Shown piece by piece: positions 11,745 through 24,606 of a stretch of 64,000 bases of DNA. The position numbers and the translations under genes were made by a program. The stretch is from NCBI GenBank assembly GCA_030159075.1, contig BROG01000470.1, positions 185,001-249,000 of the forward strand. Reading direction: 5' to 3'. This DNA is from Atrina japonica. Lineage: Eukaryota > Mollusca > Bivalvia > Pterioida > Pinnidae. Positions within the stretch are counted from its first letter, which is position 1. Every line of letters begins with the position of its first letter. The notes beneath the pieces were generated by a model. It made no database searches. It was not told the DNA's origin and saw only the letters and a program-made list of their open reading frames with translations.

Positions 11745-11955
11745 ATTTACTGTATTACTTGTAAACTTTGCACTTTTACATCACAAAAACATATTCACCC
11801 TTCTTAACTTCAGTCTCCATAATCTGATGGATGGCATGTCTGTCCGTGTTTAGTTTGACATTTTCACTTTCATTTTAAATCATCCCCCTCATCTAAGGGC
11901 TATAATGGCGAAAATTAATTGGGATCGAATATTTCCAAGTATATACAATACGTGA
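11745..11955. mobile_element. GCGAAAATTAA-family repeat (copy 1)
   Basis: Shares ordered motifs with 12597-12800 and 25852-26045: CACAAAAACATATTCACCC, GATGGATGGCATG, CATCTAAGGGCTATAATGGC and GGCGAAAATTAATTGGGATC. A short non-autonomous dispersed element of unknown class, inside the last contactin intron. Confidence 0.5.
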
Positions 11956-12462
11956 TGTTTTGTTCCTTATATTTTAACATTAGACATTCGAGTTTTTCAG
12001 TAGTATGCATTTTTCCATTTGTATAGACTAATCCATTATGAACCATAGGGGTGACATGTATGTACAACATCAAATCATTATCTTAATAATAAGATGTATA
12101 TTGTATACCGTAATCTAATTTGTCTTAGAAAATTCAAAACGATCAATCAGGTTTTGATTAATGGTGGCTTATACTATGTAATTATATAATTGTCAAAGTG
12201 TGACCAATTCTTGCATGGACAAGTTGAAGTTTTATCACTTTATAAACAAAATCTAATGATATACCGCACATTATAGAATAAAATCCTTCAATAAAATTTT
12301 GAAAATTTTGAAAGTTTAAGCAAATAGAAACAAAATTCTTAAAATTCTATCGAGTTGTATTAACTGATAATGTTTCCTTTTCCATAAACACATTCTTTGT
12401 TTATTTTGAAAATCTTTATTTGTTTTTTTTTATTCAGCTGTTGTTTTTATTTTTACTTTTAG

Positions 12463-12581
12463 GTGGTATAGTACGCGTGGATAGAACAATATCGGCAATA
12501 CGTGCATCCGGACAGAGTAATCTCCCCTCAATAGGATTGTTGATATTTGTGTTTGTTTTACGTGTATTTTGTATACATTAG
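12463..12581 (+). CDS. Contactin-like gene, terminal exon: GPI-attachment signal and stop
   Basis: The acceptor ACTTTTAG ends at 12462. Phase 1 joins TCA-G to GT to give S-G-G, and the frame runs 39 more codons to TAG at 12579-12581. The tail holds a polar stretch with small residues (AIRASGQSN, candidate omega site) and then a C-terminal hydrophobic segment, IGLLIFVFVLRVFCIH. Such a signal at the extreme C-terminus, directly after the last FN3 domain, is what contactins use for GPI anchoring. The arginine inside the hydrophobic run is slightly unusual. No convincing poly(A) signal was identified nearby. Confidence 0.8.
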
Positions 12582-12596
12582 GTTATATTTTTATAT

Positions 12597-12800
12597 TGAG
12601 TGGGAATTATTCGCCCCTAGGTATGTTTGTACTTTTGCGACAGAAAACATATTCACCCCGTCTTAAATTCGCCCTAAATAAGACATAGTCACGTGGATGG
12701 CATGCATACCCATGCTTCCGTTATTTTGCTTGAAAGTTTTGCTGTCTTTCATGCAAGCGCGAAAATTGAACGGGGGCAAAAACTTTCGGGGACGGAAGCA
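12597..12800. mobile_element. GCGAAAATTAA-family repeat (copy 2)
   Basis: Contains ATTCGCCCCTAGGTATG near its left edge, CATATTCACCCCGTCTTAAA, GGATGGCATGCATACCCATG and GCGCGAAAATTGAACGGGGG. It starts just after the contactin stop codon, so part of it may form that gene's 3' UTR. Confidence 0.5.
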
Positions 12801-12969
12801 AAAACATTAAGGTAAACACTAACCCTTACAGGTTAAGGGACATTGTATTATCGATTTCCCAGTCAGTCATCTACACATTAATTTAATTACAACATGAGTA
12901 TTTAATAGTTTGAAAAGAGCCCACATGATAAATTCCTGAACGAAAAAGAAAATGGTCGGTTTCTTTATC

Positions 12970-13029
12970 GTTATTATTATTATCATTATTATTATTATTA
13001 TTATTATTTTTTTTTTTTTTTTATTATTA

Positions 13030-13060
<31 letters not shown>

Positions 13061-13061
13061 A
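12970..13061. repeat. (ATT)n microsatellite interrupted by a poly(T) run
   Basis: TTA/ATT trinucleotide arrays flank a T homopolymer. The open frame of Asn codons on the - strand is a by-product of the repeat. Confidence 0.95.
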
Positions 13062-13449
13062 CAAATATTTGATTATACACGCGTATAGAATATTAGCAAT
13101 AATTAAAAATAGAATTTAGATTCTATATATTACTTGCATTAGTTATTCTTACAGGGCAAATGTATGAGAACTTTTGTAAAGCAACAATTTGTCAAAATTT
13201 GCCTTGTATTTTTTCACGTTTCTCATTTTGTCTTAAAATATTGTAGACCGTATACAAAAGTACAACAGTTCGAATGCCATGATTGTGATTGTTAGTGACT
13301 ACTTTTGATGACCTATTTGATATTGAAAAAGCGCACAGTTTATGTTTAGATATTCAACGTCTGATGTTGTAAGAAACAAAATCGGGCGTGTTTTCTATTT
13401 ATGGTATTGGTAGTAATTGAACAATAGGTTAACAATTCACAAAACAAAT

Positions 13450-13645
13450 TTGTAGGACGTATGTATGTTTATCTAGATTTTTATATATAATTAAGCACAT
13501 TCATTTAAATCAGTGTTTTAATTCATACAGTCATTTTGCCTCACCAATGCATATATCTACAAGTTTATATATAATTATGCACATGTATCCCTTCAAATTA
13601 TTGTTTTAATTTAAATAGTAATTTTACCTCACCAATGCGTAGAAT
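13450..13645. repeat. Diverged tandem duplication, unit about 95 bp
   Basis: Two neighbouring copies share TTATATATAATTA-GCACAT, TGTTTTAATT and TTTTGCCTCACCAATGC (second copy TTTTACCTCACCAATGC). No coding potential seen. Confidence 0.65.
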
Positions 13646-13756
13646 CACTGCCCAATTTTATCCTTTGCTTTTCTGTTATCAGTTTACCTGCAATCGTTGG
13701 TTGATATGATCATTGTTAATCATTACTATATCATTAACCTTTTCACCCCTAAATTT

Positions 13757-13910
13757 ATAAATGAATTGCTCATTTCTATGGGTTAATACCAGTCTACTCT
13801 GCTCTGTAGGTTGAAAGGGTTAAGATCTTGCATTTTGCTCATTTCTATAGATTAATATCAGTCTACTTTGGTCTGTAGGTTGAAAGGGTTAATATCTTGC
13901 ATTTCATTCT
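13757..13910. repeat. Tandem duplication, unit about 73 bp
   Basis: Two close copies share TTGCTCATTTCTAT, CAGTCTACT, CTGTAGGTTGAAAGGGTTAA and ATCTTGCATTT. No gene seen. Confidence 0.75.
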
Positions 13911-14191
13911 GTAACAATGCGTGTCACACTTCATTCATGAAAACACACATTCCTCACCTGTGTTTACATTGATGCATTGAGGTCCCTGAAAGTGCATATA
14001 TATTGTATATCGATCTGTATATAAGCTATCTACATTAACATTAACTTACATTTACATTACGTTTTGAAATTACTTCAAAGGTTTTCATTTCTTTCAGAAA
14101 ATAATCAGTTTTCTTTTAAGCAATCATATTATTTATCAAGAGTTTAAAACACGTTTAGAGTTATTTCTCAACTACAATTTTTTTTATTTAA

Positions 14192-14193
14192 TA

Positions 14194-14231
<38 letters not shown>

Positions 14232-14244
14232 TTTAATATTATTA

Positions 14245-14337
<93 letters not shown>
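14192..14337. repeat. (ATT)n microsatellite, imperfect
   Basis: A long ATT array with a few interruptions. Confidence 0.96.
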
Positions 14338-14339
<2 letters not shown>

Positions 14340-14585
14340 CTAAATTTGTCATCTTGCTTCCATTTGAATCTATTAATCTTTACAGCACTAACCCTTTATT
14401 TTTACATAAAAAAGTAATTATTTTGTAAAATTAAAATTATCAACAAAATATTGAAATAAATTCATTGTCCACTCTGTGATCATCAATTTCCAATCCAAGA
14501 TTTAGAAATCCAATTTATTGTTACAATTTTACTTTTATACATGTCAACGAAGATTTTGTCAGCTATTTCTTTTTTATATATGTAT

Positions 14586-14587
<2 letters not shown>

Positions 14588-14661
<74 letters not shown>
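14588..14661. repeat. (GA)n microsatellite
   Basis: A pure GA array of about 74 bp. It creates an artefactual Glu-Arg frame. Confidence 0.97.
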
Positions 14662-14666
<5 letters not shown>

Positions 14667-15307
14667 CAGTGATTTACAATTTTCTTTTCGTAATAAGTAT
14701 ACATAAAATGTCAAATTTTGATTATATAGTCAAATGTTTATATATGTTTTTAATAAAGCATATAAAACCTGTAAAATGTATATTTGTCATTTATTCATTC
14801 GCGGTAATAATTTTTCCTTATTACAAAATATTTCAAAAGGACTCCCTGGCTGTAACATTCGAATAAATTTATAGCATATGTTATGTTGTAGTGGGGTTTT
14901 ATTGTTTTGCTGATATATATATATATATATAATGAATATTCACAAATATTTATGGTTTTACAGAAGCTGAGATAATTCGCATATGCACATTTCAGTGTCT
15001 GCAATATAAAAAAAATCAATCACTTCAATGAATGGTTTCACATGCGATCGTCAAAATATCAGTACATATATGCTATATTTATCTTTTCCTTTTTTAGTTG
15101 TTAGCATGTAAATTCCCGTTATCAAGGGTTTATTTGTTATCAAGAGTTTCTTCGCATGTCTTAATTGTCAGGAACATTGTCATACGAGGCAACAGGAAAT
15201 ACAGGTATTTCAAAAAAATTGTGCCCACTTCAAATGTCCACAGCGCAGACACATGATAATATAAAATTTGTAAGTTCATTAGAAAGTTTGTTTGTTGTTT
15301 GTTTATT

Positions 15308-15460
15308 GTTGTTTAACGTCCCACTCAAGAATATTTCACTCATATGGAGACGCCACCAAATGCCGGTGAAAGGCTTCAAATTTTGGCCTATACTCGGCAC
15401 TTACGGCCATTGAGCAGTGAGGGTTCTTTAACGTGCCGACACCTACTGTGACACGGGAAA
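15308..15460 (-). mobile_element. SINE-A copy, inverted and truncated
   Basis: On the - strand it carries the same tail and body as the full copy at 26205-26440. On the + strand this reads GTTTAACGTCCCACTCAAGA, CGCCACCAAATGCCGGTGAA, GGCACTTACGGCCATTGAGC and GTTCTTTAACGTGCCGAC. The tRNA-like head is absent. Confidence 0.8.
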
Positions 15461-15678
15461 AAGAATTTAAGTAGGAATTTATAATTATTCAAACTTATTG
15501 TATGATGTCATCAATGACATCATCATAAATTTACATTATTTGGCTTTACTACCAAATAAATGACAAGAACTTGAATTTTGAAGAAGGAACTTCATTTTGA
15601 TGTTGTTAAATTTTATTTTGAGTATCCTCAACATGTTCAAATTGATCTTGATAACTTGAAACTGGTAATACAGATACA

Positions 15679-16055
15679 ATATAAAAAAGCTCAGATACCA
15701 AAGTATAAATCTTTAGGATGTCCAGGATATAGATACAAATCTGGTAAAAATGGACACACGGACCTTTTGAAATCAAGAGGTGGGATCAGGTCCATGGAGG
15801 AGTAAGCATCCCCTGTCGACCGGTCACACCAGCCGTGAGTCCATAGTCAAGTCCAAATTAATACGTGACAAACGAATCCTCGTCAGAATTGGTATAGACG
15901 TCTCAACAACCGCCAACGAAATGGCAACTCAACATTTCACTTAGTGAAACAAAGTAATCGCAAACAAGACTATTATACTGATCGTAAAATTTGCGGGCCG
16001 TTGACGTCAAACGCGGTTTTCGATATCCCTGTGTCAATAATTTGTCAGTGAATAG
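15679..16055 (-). mobile_element. Penelope-like element 3'-end fragment
   Basis: Closely resembles 27191-27570. On the + strand the order is AGATACCAAAGTATAAATC, GGTGGGATCAGGTCCATGGA, CTGTCGACCGGTCACACC and CAACATTTCACTTAGTG, ending GTGTCAATAATTTGTCAGTG. In the 27 kb copy the last part encodes the C-terminus of the reverse transcriptase on the - strand, so this copy is 5'-truncated in element orientation and non-coding. Confidence 0.75.
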
Positions 16056-17227
16056 TTAGGATTCGATTGGATATACGTTGAAATGTGACCCGAAATTTCC
16101 TGGATGGGTTACAGTAAGTGATAGAGAAAACGGTGGATATTTGGAATATGTAATGAAAAATGACGTTTAACTGGTAAATTTCGAAAGTATGTCGTGTATA
16201 GAATATGGCTCTTTTAGATAATATCTGATGTGTATGCATTGAATGTTAAATATCAACAAAATTGATATGGAACATTCATTTATATGATATATCCCTTAGT
16301 TTGACATATAGCTTGTAACATATTTTATTGAACGAAAAATCGGGATCCCGTTTTTATAAACGCTGTAAGTAATAGTTCAGCAGAAGCAGTGAACGTCACG
16401 CATCTTTTGCACAAGACAGTATCATTTCACATTTACATATAAATTTACAATGAAAACAATGCCACAAGAAAGAGAAGAACATTTTTACATTTTGAACAAA
16501 ATCTTTCTTTTTTTTATTTTATTTTATTTCTTTTAACATAATTCTCGAATGCCAGAGTCTTCTGAAAAAAATATTTTGCATGGTGCTTATACAATTCGGG
16601 AACTGTAATCCTTTTGCTTGTATATAACTTTTATAGCAATTTTATCTATGTATCTCAGGCTTAAATATCTTAAATATGACCGCTATTATCGAACTCATAT
16701 TCGCTACATATCGTTAGTGAATAATTTACCTTTAAAAACGTTTTTCGAAATATTATTGTATACCTGCATTTGAATATATATGCCCGCAATTTGCAGTTTT
16801 CTGTTAAATGGAGAATACTTTAAACGGACTTTAATTCCTTTTGAAGTCCGCAATTACGTTTCCTATTCCTACCTTTAGAATCCACCTACCCATCAAAAAC
16901 CTATAATACATCCAGATGGTCTCAATAATATACAAACCGTTTTAAGTTTCAGTTGATAATGAGGCCGTTGAGTCTTTGAACACCAAATGGTTGTATGTAA
17001 TTTTAAGCCAATTATATTTTACATAACGGGATAAAACGAAGATGAAAGCTATCGAGTATTTTACTGTGAAAATAATGAAAGCAAGACAATGGTTTTAACA
17101 CATTAACGATTACTATAACCGAATTTTCGCAACATGCTTAAAGTACTCTTCATAGCCATGTCCCTGATTTACATTAGTTTTTCATAACAATTTGAAATGT
17201 TAAACTTAAAAAGCAATTACTAACTTT

Positions 17228-17232
<5 letters not shown>
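16056..17232. other. AT-rich intergenic DNA, nothing recognised
   Basis: Only short open frames that resemble no known protein were found, and no clear repeat or RNA gene. Confidence 0.6.
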
Positions 17233-17324
<92 letters not shown>

Positions 17325-17507
17325 CTCTCCCTCCTACTCCTCCCTCACTCTCCCCCCTCATCCCCAGGCGCTAACCTCCCCCCTCCTCTCCTCTCCACGC
17401 CCATGGCCCCCCCACCCCCATCGCCACCTCCCCCCCCCCTCTCACTCCTCTCAACTCTCTCCATACCTCCCAGTCATCACTCCTCCTCTCTCTCTCTCTC
17501 TCTCAGA
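17233..17507. repeat. (CT)n - C-rich segment - (CT)n
   Basis: About 88 bp of pure CT (17233-17320) pass into about 165 bp of irregular C-rich sequence and end in a short CT run (about 17488-17505). This repeats in miniature the architecture of 854-7784. The Pro-rich frame at 17403-17585 is a composition artefact. Confidence 0.85.
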
Positions 17508-18456
17508 ATGGCGATACACTCAGTCAGCGCCTATGACCGCCTTTCTAGGATATATAACAGGTTATTCAATAATATCTTGCAGTAAAGATGTAAATAATCT
17601 AGATTAGTCGTGATATACAAATACTAACACTCATAAACAATTCAATTATCTATCAGTTATTTCTTCAACAAGTACAACTTGTATATAAGAATTTGTATGG
17701 AAATACCCAGAATGTTCCAATAAGAATATTAATTTGATAGCTATAATATGTCAATAATACTTCAAAGATTAAACTAGGATATATAGACTAACTGAAGGGT
17801 AACAGATTAAGCTTAACTATAAAAAGAACAGAAAATGACTTCCAGCAGACGAATGTAAATCACGCGCCAAGATGTCGTCAGGTTGTCCGCTCCATTGTCA
17901 TCTTCTTTTGTATCTGATGTTGACTGGCTTTACTCTGCAGAAGTCTTTCAAAAGCTGATTTGTTTATAACGTGTCGATAAATGCACATCTTCAGCTGATA
18001 TTAAAAATTATTCCGACCAGGTATGTTGAGGATTTCTACAAATTTCTATATACTAGTTTTAATGTTTTACCGCGCACAAAATGTGGCTTACATACAGAAT
18101 GCGTTTCAAAAGATCATGCCCTACACTGTCATTTCATATTTGTAGTGAGAAATATAGGAGCTTAACCTTGAATGAAGTTTCAAGCTGTCCAATCCAGCCA
18201 ATACCTGAATCACTTATGTTTTGGATGACACGTGATAACATATTTTAACTAATTTGATTCCATTTTATGTTCATTTTACCTTTTATTTACCCGTACAGCT
18301 AATTAATGGTCCATTCTGACTCAGTATTATGGTGAGAGGAATGAATTACAATGTACAAGTGAAAATATTAGTTTGATTAATGTGAAAAAAAAATAACCTT
18401 CACTCAAAAATTCCAATTTTTACTCGAACACATTATCTTTTAATTCCAATTATTCT
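17508..18456. other. Unassigned intergenic DNA with one unrecognised 64-codon frame
   Basis: The frame at 17971-18165 is less repetitive than its neighbours and contains a cysteine-bearing stretch (TKCGLHTECVSKDHALHCHF). A TCTGCAG sits at 17934-17940. I do not recognise it and see no supporting splice chain, so it is not called a gene. Confidence 0.3.
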
Positions 18457-18600
18457 TGACCCGGTGGTTAGAATATCTCGCTTTGTTCCGTGAAGCTGAT
18501 ATTGTGCGGAAATCCGATGGTCTCTTCCAGGGTATATTGTAACTGGGTTCTCTCCTTTATCATTAAAAAGTGGCCGTCACCACATAACTGAAAAATGTTG
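18457..18600 (+). mobile_element. SINE-B copy, degraded
   Basis: The tRNA-like start GACCCGGTGGTTAGAATATC is followed by GGTTCTCTCCTTTATCATTA and CCACATAACTGAAAAATGTTG. These match, in order, the copy at 55762-56560 (CTCCTCCACCAATAAAAACT and CATATAACTGGAAAGTTGTTG). Confidence 0.6.
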
Positions 18601-18663
18601 ACTGTTACTTTAATCACTACTCAATTCAAAAACTTTTTGCAATTTTAGTGTTTTAGCTTTTGA

Positions 18664-19072
18664 CTTGTTAGTCATCTATAGTCATTACGACTTTGATCCT
18701 GGTTTAACTCTACGCTGACCATGTGCTTAGGTTTGTCATTACGATTTTGATCCTGGTATAATTCTATGATGATCATGTGTTTAGGTTTGTCTGTATTACA
18801 TTGGGCATGGTTTAATTCTACGGTGACCATGTGCTTAGGTTTGTCATTACGATCCAGAGTCTGGTTTAACTCTATGATGACCATGTGCTTAGCTTCGTAA
18901 TTACGACTTTGGGACTGATTTGAGCCTGGTTTAACTCTATGATGATCATGTGCTTAGGTTTGTCGGTACGACTTGGAGCCTGGTTTAGTTCTATGATTAC
19001 CATATGCTAAGGTTTCTCCGTACGACTTAGAGCCTGGTTTCTGTTTATGGTGACCATGTGTGTTGTCAGCTT
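18664..19072. repeat. 54-bp minisatellite, about 7 diverged copies
   Basis: Units share GTCATTACGAC, CCTGGTTTAACTCTA and GACCATGTGCTTAGGTTT. Period 54 is a multiple of 3, so a 70-codon frame stays open on the - strand (18672-18884) with an 18-residue repeat ending NDKPKH. No start context, splice site or homology supports a gene. Confidence 0.88.
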
Positions 19073-19827
19073 ACTTAGGCATGATAGGTCGTCTTTTCCT
19101 GCGTATATTGTAAGCGGAGTTACATTTCAATGAATATTTTAACAACGTTTTACTCAACGCCAATTGTTATAAAGAAAACTTTATGTTTCCAAAGAAAATG
19201 CATTTTATCAAACTCAGAAAGGGAAGTTCTCTTCATTATTTTTCACTACTTTTTTAACTTATTCCAAAAACTCTAAATTTCGAGAATACTCCCATATCAT
19301 TATCGTCGTGAGATCAATATCAGTAAGTGATCTTATGTAAAACTGTCGTTTAATTGCAGTCCGTAGAATTTTGAACTGAACTCATTAGAAGTAATAGTAG
19401 TGATTATAAACTTCGATTAATCGTTGCAGAAAATTAACATTGCATAACGAGTTTTATATTTTAATTTGAAATGAAGTAAAATCGATAATTTATCAACATT
19501 AATGATGAGTGGAGACCCGCTGAGCTGAGTCAACAATCGAATTACAATTTCCTTTCAACGAGAGGCAATCAATTTCATCACTTTTACATCTGTGATAAAT
19601 AATACCTTTCAAACTAAATAATTCTTTTACATTTACCTGGATTAAAACATTGTTATGTTACCTGCAATGTTATCTCAAGAGAACAATTTGGAGTGAAAGA
19701 AATCGAGAACTTCAAAATAGGTAAGTAGGAATTCGAACATGACATCTGTTAAAACCGCTGGTCTAAATGTGCTATATGTTAATCTCCACATCAATTTAGA
19801 AATCACAATGAGAATTTTTTATGGAAA

Positions 19828-19833
<6 letters not shown>
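19073..19833. other. Intergenic DNA, nothing recognised
   Basis: AT-rich sequence without supported genes or clear repeats. Confidence 0.5.
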
Positions 19834-19874
<41 letters not shown>

Positions 19875-19911
19875 GACAGAGAGAGACAGAGAGAGTGACA
19901 GAGAGAGAGAG
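19834..19911. repeat. (GA)n microsatellite with GACA interruptions
   Basis: An imperfect GAGA/GACAGA array that creates artefactual Glu-Arg and Ser-Leu frames on the two strands. Confidence 0.95.
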
Positions 19912-20088
19912 CGTGTGCGCAGCCATTTAGCAACCCACAATAGCGATTCTTGTTTTAAACGAAACTGAGAGAAAGATGGATAGAATGACAAACATTCAAT
20001 AAATTTGAAGTCGTATTCCAATATCTTATTTTTCCTTTAATAACTTCACAATTATGTTTTTCAGTGATAATTTTGTTAGAGAAAAATT

Positions 20089-20171
20089 TCAGACACCAAA
20101 GTAGAAATCTTCAGGATGTCCAGGGTACATATACAAATCTGGCGAATATTGGACAAACACGGACGAACTTT
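20089..20171 (-). mobile_element. Penelope-like element, extreme 3' end fragment
   Basis: The + strand reads AGACACCAAAGTAGAAATCT, CAGGATGTCCAGGGTACATA and TGGACAAACACGGACGAACT, the same terminal module seen at 15679, 27191 and 38657. Only about 80 bp remain. Confidence 0.65.
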
Positions 20172-21502
<1,331 letters not shown>

Positions 21503-22068
21503 GAGCAAGCCATATACGGTCAGACTTCCATTGCGTCTATGTCGCCGATAGAAATTCTATCAGGCAGACCATAACAATTTTCTGTAGACTTCCAAATTTG
21601 CACATACCTTCCTATAAATAGTGAAAAAATAAGATAAACAGTACAGATTTGAAATCAAAATATAAGGAAATGATCAAAGATCATGGATACCCTAGTCCCG
21701 GATTGTTTAATTGAACGTCTATGACATTACTAATATACAAATATTTGATCTAGTTGTTTTGACAGAGAAATGATCACAGCTGATTATATCTGATGAAGTG
21801 GCCTGTTCACACATCAAATTCGACTTAAGTGTCAGTTGAAGTGGTTAGTAATTTGGCCTGGCCTGTGGGGTCATTTTATAGCTCTTTATCGATTACGGAT
21901 TTACTGGTCCGTCATCTGAGACAGTCTAGATAAGAAACGGTCGCGTGCTTCAAAACGTTTTCGTTTTTTTTCTTTTATCACAAATAAAATCACTCGAGGT
22001 TGACCCTGTGTGACGCATCCTTAGTAATGACCATATAAATCTACTGCGTAATGATCTAAGATAGAAAA

Positions 22069-22074
22069 CACACA

Positions 22075-22141
<67 letters not shown>
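22069..22141. repeat. (CA)n microsatellite
   Basis: An almost pure CA array of about 70 bp. Confidence 0.97.
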
Positions 22142-22142
<1 letters not shown>

Positions 22143-23389
22143 AATGTAACATTCCTAATTTCACATCATTTTAAGCGTTTTCGCTCAGACAGTGATGATA
22201 TTCCTAATGGATCAAGATTCGATATCAAATTTATCCTTCATTACTATTTTCCCGATATACCGCGACATATTGGAAACTTAATTTCTTTGGTATTTACCGT
22301 TAGAAAAAATACAGATGTCAAATTGATTTAATTCTGTAGTTACTATGTTCTATTTTTAATACTGACAATGTCGAAAATTGAAAGAAAAAATGGAAGAACT
22401 GTTAAATGCCTAACATGATATATATATGGTGTATAAGTTTAGAAATCGCTTAGACGCCAATGTACTGACTGCTGTATAATTGAAGATTTTTAAAAAGAAC
22501 CATACCGTCAAAGAAACCAAGCAAACACGATAATGTCTTGACAAACGAAGACGGCATGATTTTCTGATAAAAAATAAACATATCAGAGACACAGAACCAA
22601 CAAGACTATTTCCTCTCACTATAAAACGGACAAAAGGGAGGCGCATGGAGGCGGAGTTGTGTCTAAATGCTGACCTCTTGTTCTGTTTAATAAAAAGAAT
22701 TAAATAAATGTCATGTAGCAGATTAAATAAGACATGAAGGATTTGATAAAAGAGAAGATTACATAAATGTAGAAGATATGATATGAATATGAAAATAGGT
22801 CAACGGGAGAAAAAATATCAAATAATCCAATTTTCAAAAAAACTGTCCAATTGCCATGAGAAACTTATTTTTATGTTTATTGTCAATTTTCTCAGTTTTT
22901 TCACATTCTTTAAAAGATGCTTTAAAATAAATTTTGGGGATAATTTTAATTATTGGATAGGTAACAAACGCGTCGACTATGATTTCTCCATTGTGATATC
23001 ATATGCAAACCGCTCTACTGCGGGTGACACCTGTTTATTAATCAATATCTTGTTATAACGACCTAGTTTTATATCACATCGCCCCAATATCTTAATAAAC
23101 CATAAAGTAGTTTGTTAGTAAAAATTTCAAATAACAGCATAGTTATACTATAACGATATACAGCATCCTACCGTAATTTAATGAACAAACGTTATTTTTC
23201 CATTACTTTCTAGGTAAAATGATATTTTTGCAATAATTTTCTGTGAGTTCATTATTAATGTCTAATATACCGAGGGCATACATAAACCTAGTACCTGGTA
23301 TTTTGGTACCAGCTGTTCATCTTATACTAAAGTAATATTTGGCACTGTTAACACCATTTAAATTCGAAAATTTTCTAAGCTAAGATAGT
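22142..23389. other. Intergenic DNA, nothing recognised
   Basis: No gene supported. The frame at 22783-23058 is K/F/N-rich and resembles no known protein. Confidence 0.5.
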
Positions 23390-23585
23390 CATTTTTACAG
23401 TGGTTACTCTTAGACGGATTTCGGCTATACTTTTAGAGATATTATTTGGCCTTGTATGTTACCACTTTATCTTTAGAAAACTCACATACTTTTCATATTC
23501 GAGCTCAACTGATGAAGTCTAATTGACAGAAACGATATCGTCTTGAGCATTATAACTTTGGTATTATGTTTATAATATTTAATGG
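23390..23585. mobile_element. Dispersed repeat with TTAGACGGATTT motif (copy 1)
   Basis: CAGTGGTTACTCTTAGACGG, ATTTGGCCTTGTATG, CTGATGAAGTCTAATTGACA and CGATATCGTCTTGAGCAT recur in the same order at 44670-44870 and inverted at 47840-48030. A part also occurs at 38545-38630. Class unknown, and no coding sequence seen. Confidence 0.55.
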
Positions 23586-24439
23586 AAATCATATTTAAAG
23601 TAAATACGAATTCACTTCATAGTATTGTTATTTGAACCGTGTTGTAAATTAGGAAGTTACACACATATATTCTTGCTGGATGAATTAGTACTATTATTTC
23701 CTTCTATGTATTTAGAAAATTACTCAAAGAAAATATTTGTTGTAAAGATAATTTAATTCTTATTAAAGTGTCACAAATTAATCATTGTTTTATGAGAGAT
23801 ATTAATATCATGAAGTAATAGGTGTACGGTTTGAAAATTATATTATAGGAAAGTGATGACACTTTGCATATTTGCAAGAGAGATAATTTAACAAAAATTA
23901 ATTCCTCGCAGATGAAGTGAAATAAGATGTCACCGAATATCGTCAATTAACATGTTACATAACCTGAATCGACCTTGCCCAACTTTCAGATGACGTCACA
24001 TAGTCTAAGTACAAACTATTGTGACGAAACTGAACGGAATCGGACATCTCGAAAATGGTCTATTGAATATAAATTTATATTTCCGAAATAAAATATATCA
24101 AGATAACGATGTAATATCTTGCTAAAATGATAATTAATATATCGTAATTACTCTTGAAGAAATCATTGATCCTTTAATGTTCATCTAAAGTACACAAACA
24201 TATCATTTTGCTTATAAAACTGGACAACATTCGAATATTCAATAAATAATTCAGCACGATGTTGTTATCTCGCAAACCAAAGTGTCAACAAAAGAGAAGT
24301 TCCCAATTTTACAGGAAGATAGAAAAAAGAAAACAAACGACGTTGGGCATAGAACTCTGGAGATAAAGGGATGAAATCACATACGATAAAGGATCCAACA
24401 AATATGTTTTTTTTCTCAAACCGCAATTGATGCGTAAGA

Positions 24440-24606
24440 AAGTCAAGTTCAGTGTCATTATTGATAATTATTTAAATTCATAAAATGTACAAATATTTGT
24501 GATTTGGCTATGATATGATTTATTTATTATCAAGTTCAGTGTCATTAATGATAATTATTTGAATTTATAAAATGTACAAATATTTGTGATTTGGCTATAT
24601 GATTTA
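24440..24606. repeat. Tandem duplication, unit about 85 bp
   Basis: Two adjacent near-identical copies, each with AAGTTCAGTGTCATTA-TGAT, AAAATGTACAAATATTTGTG and ATTTGGCTAT. Confidence 0.85.

Noticed and set aside
14518..14706. Glu-Arg repeat frames over GA arrays (also 770-994 and 19739-19930)
   Set aside because: Translation of (GA)n or (CT)n arrays.
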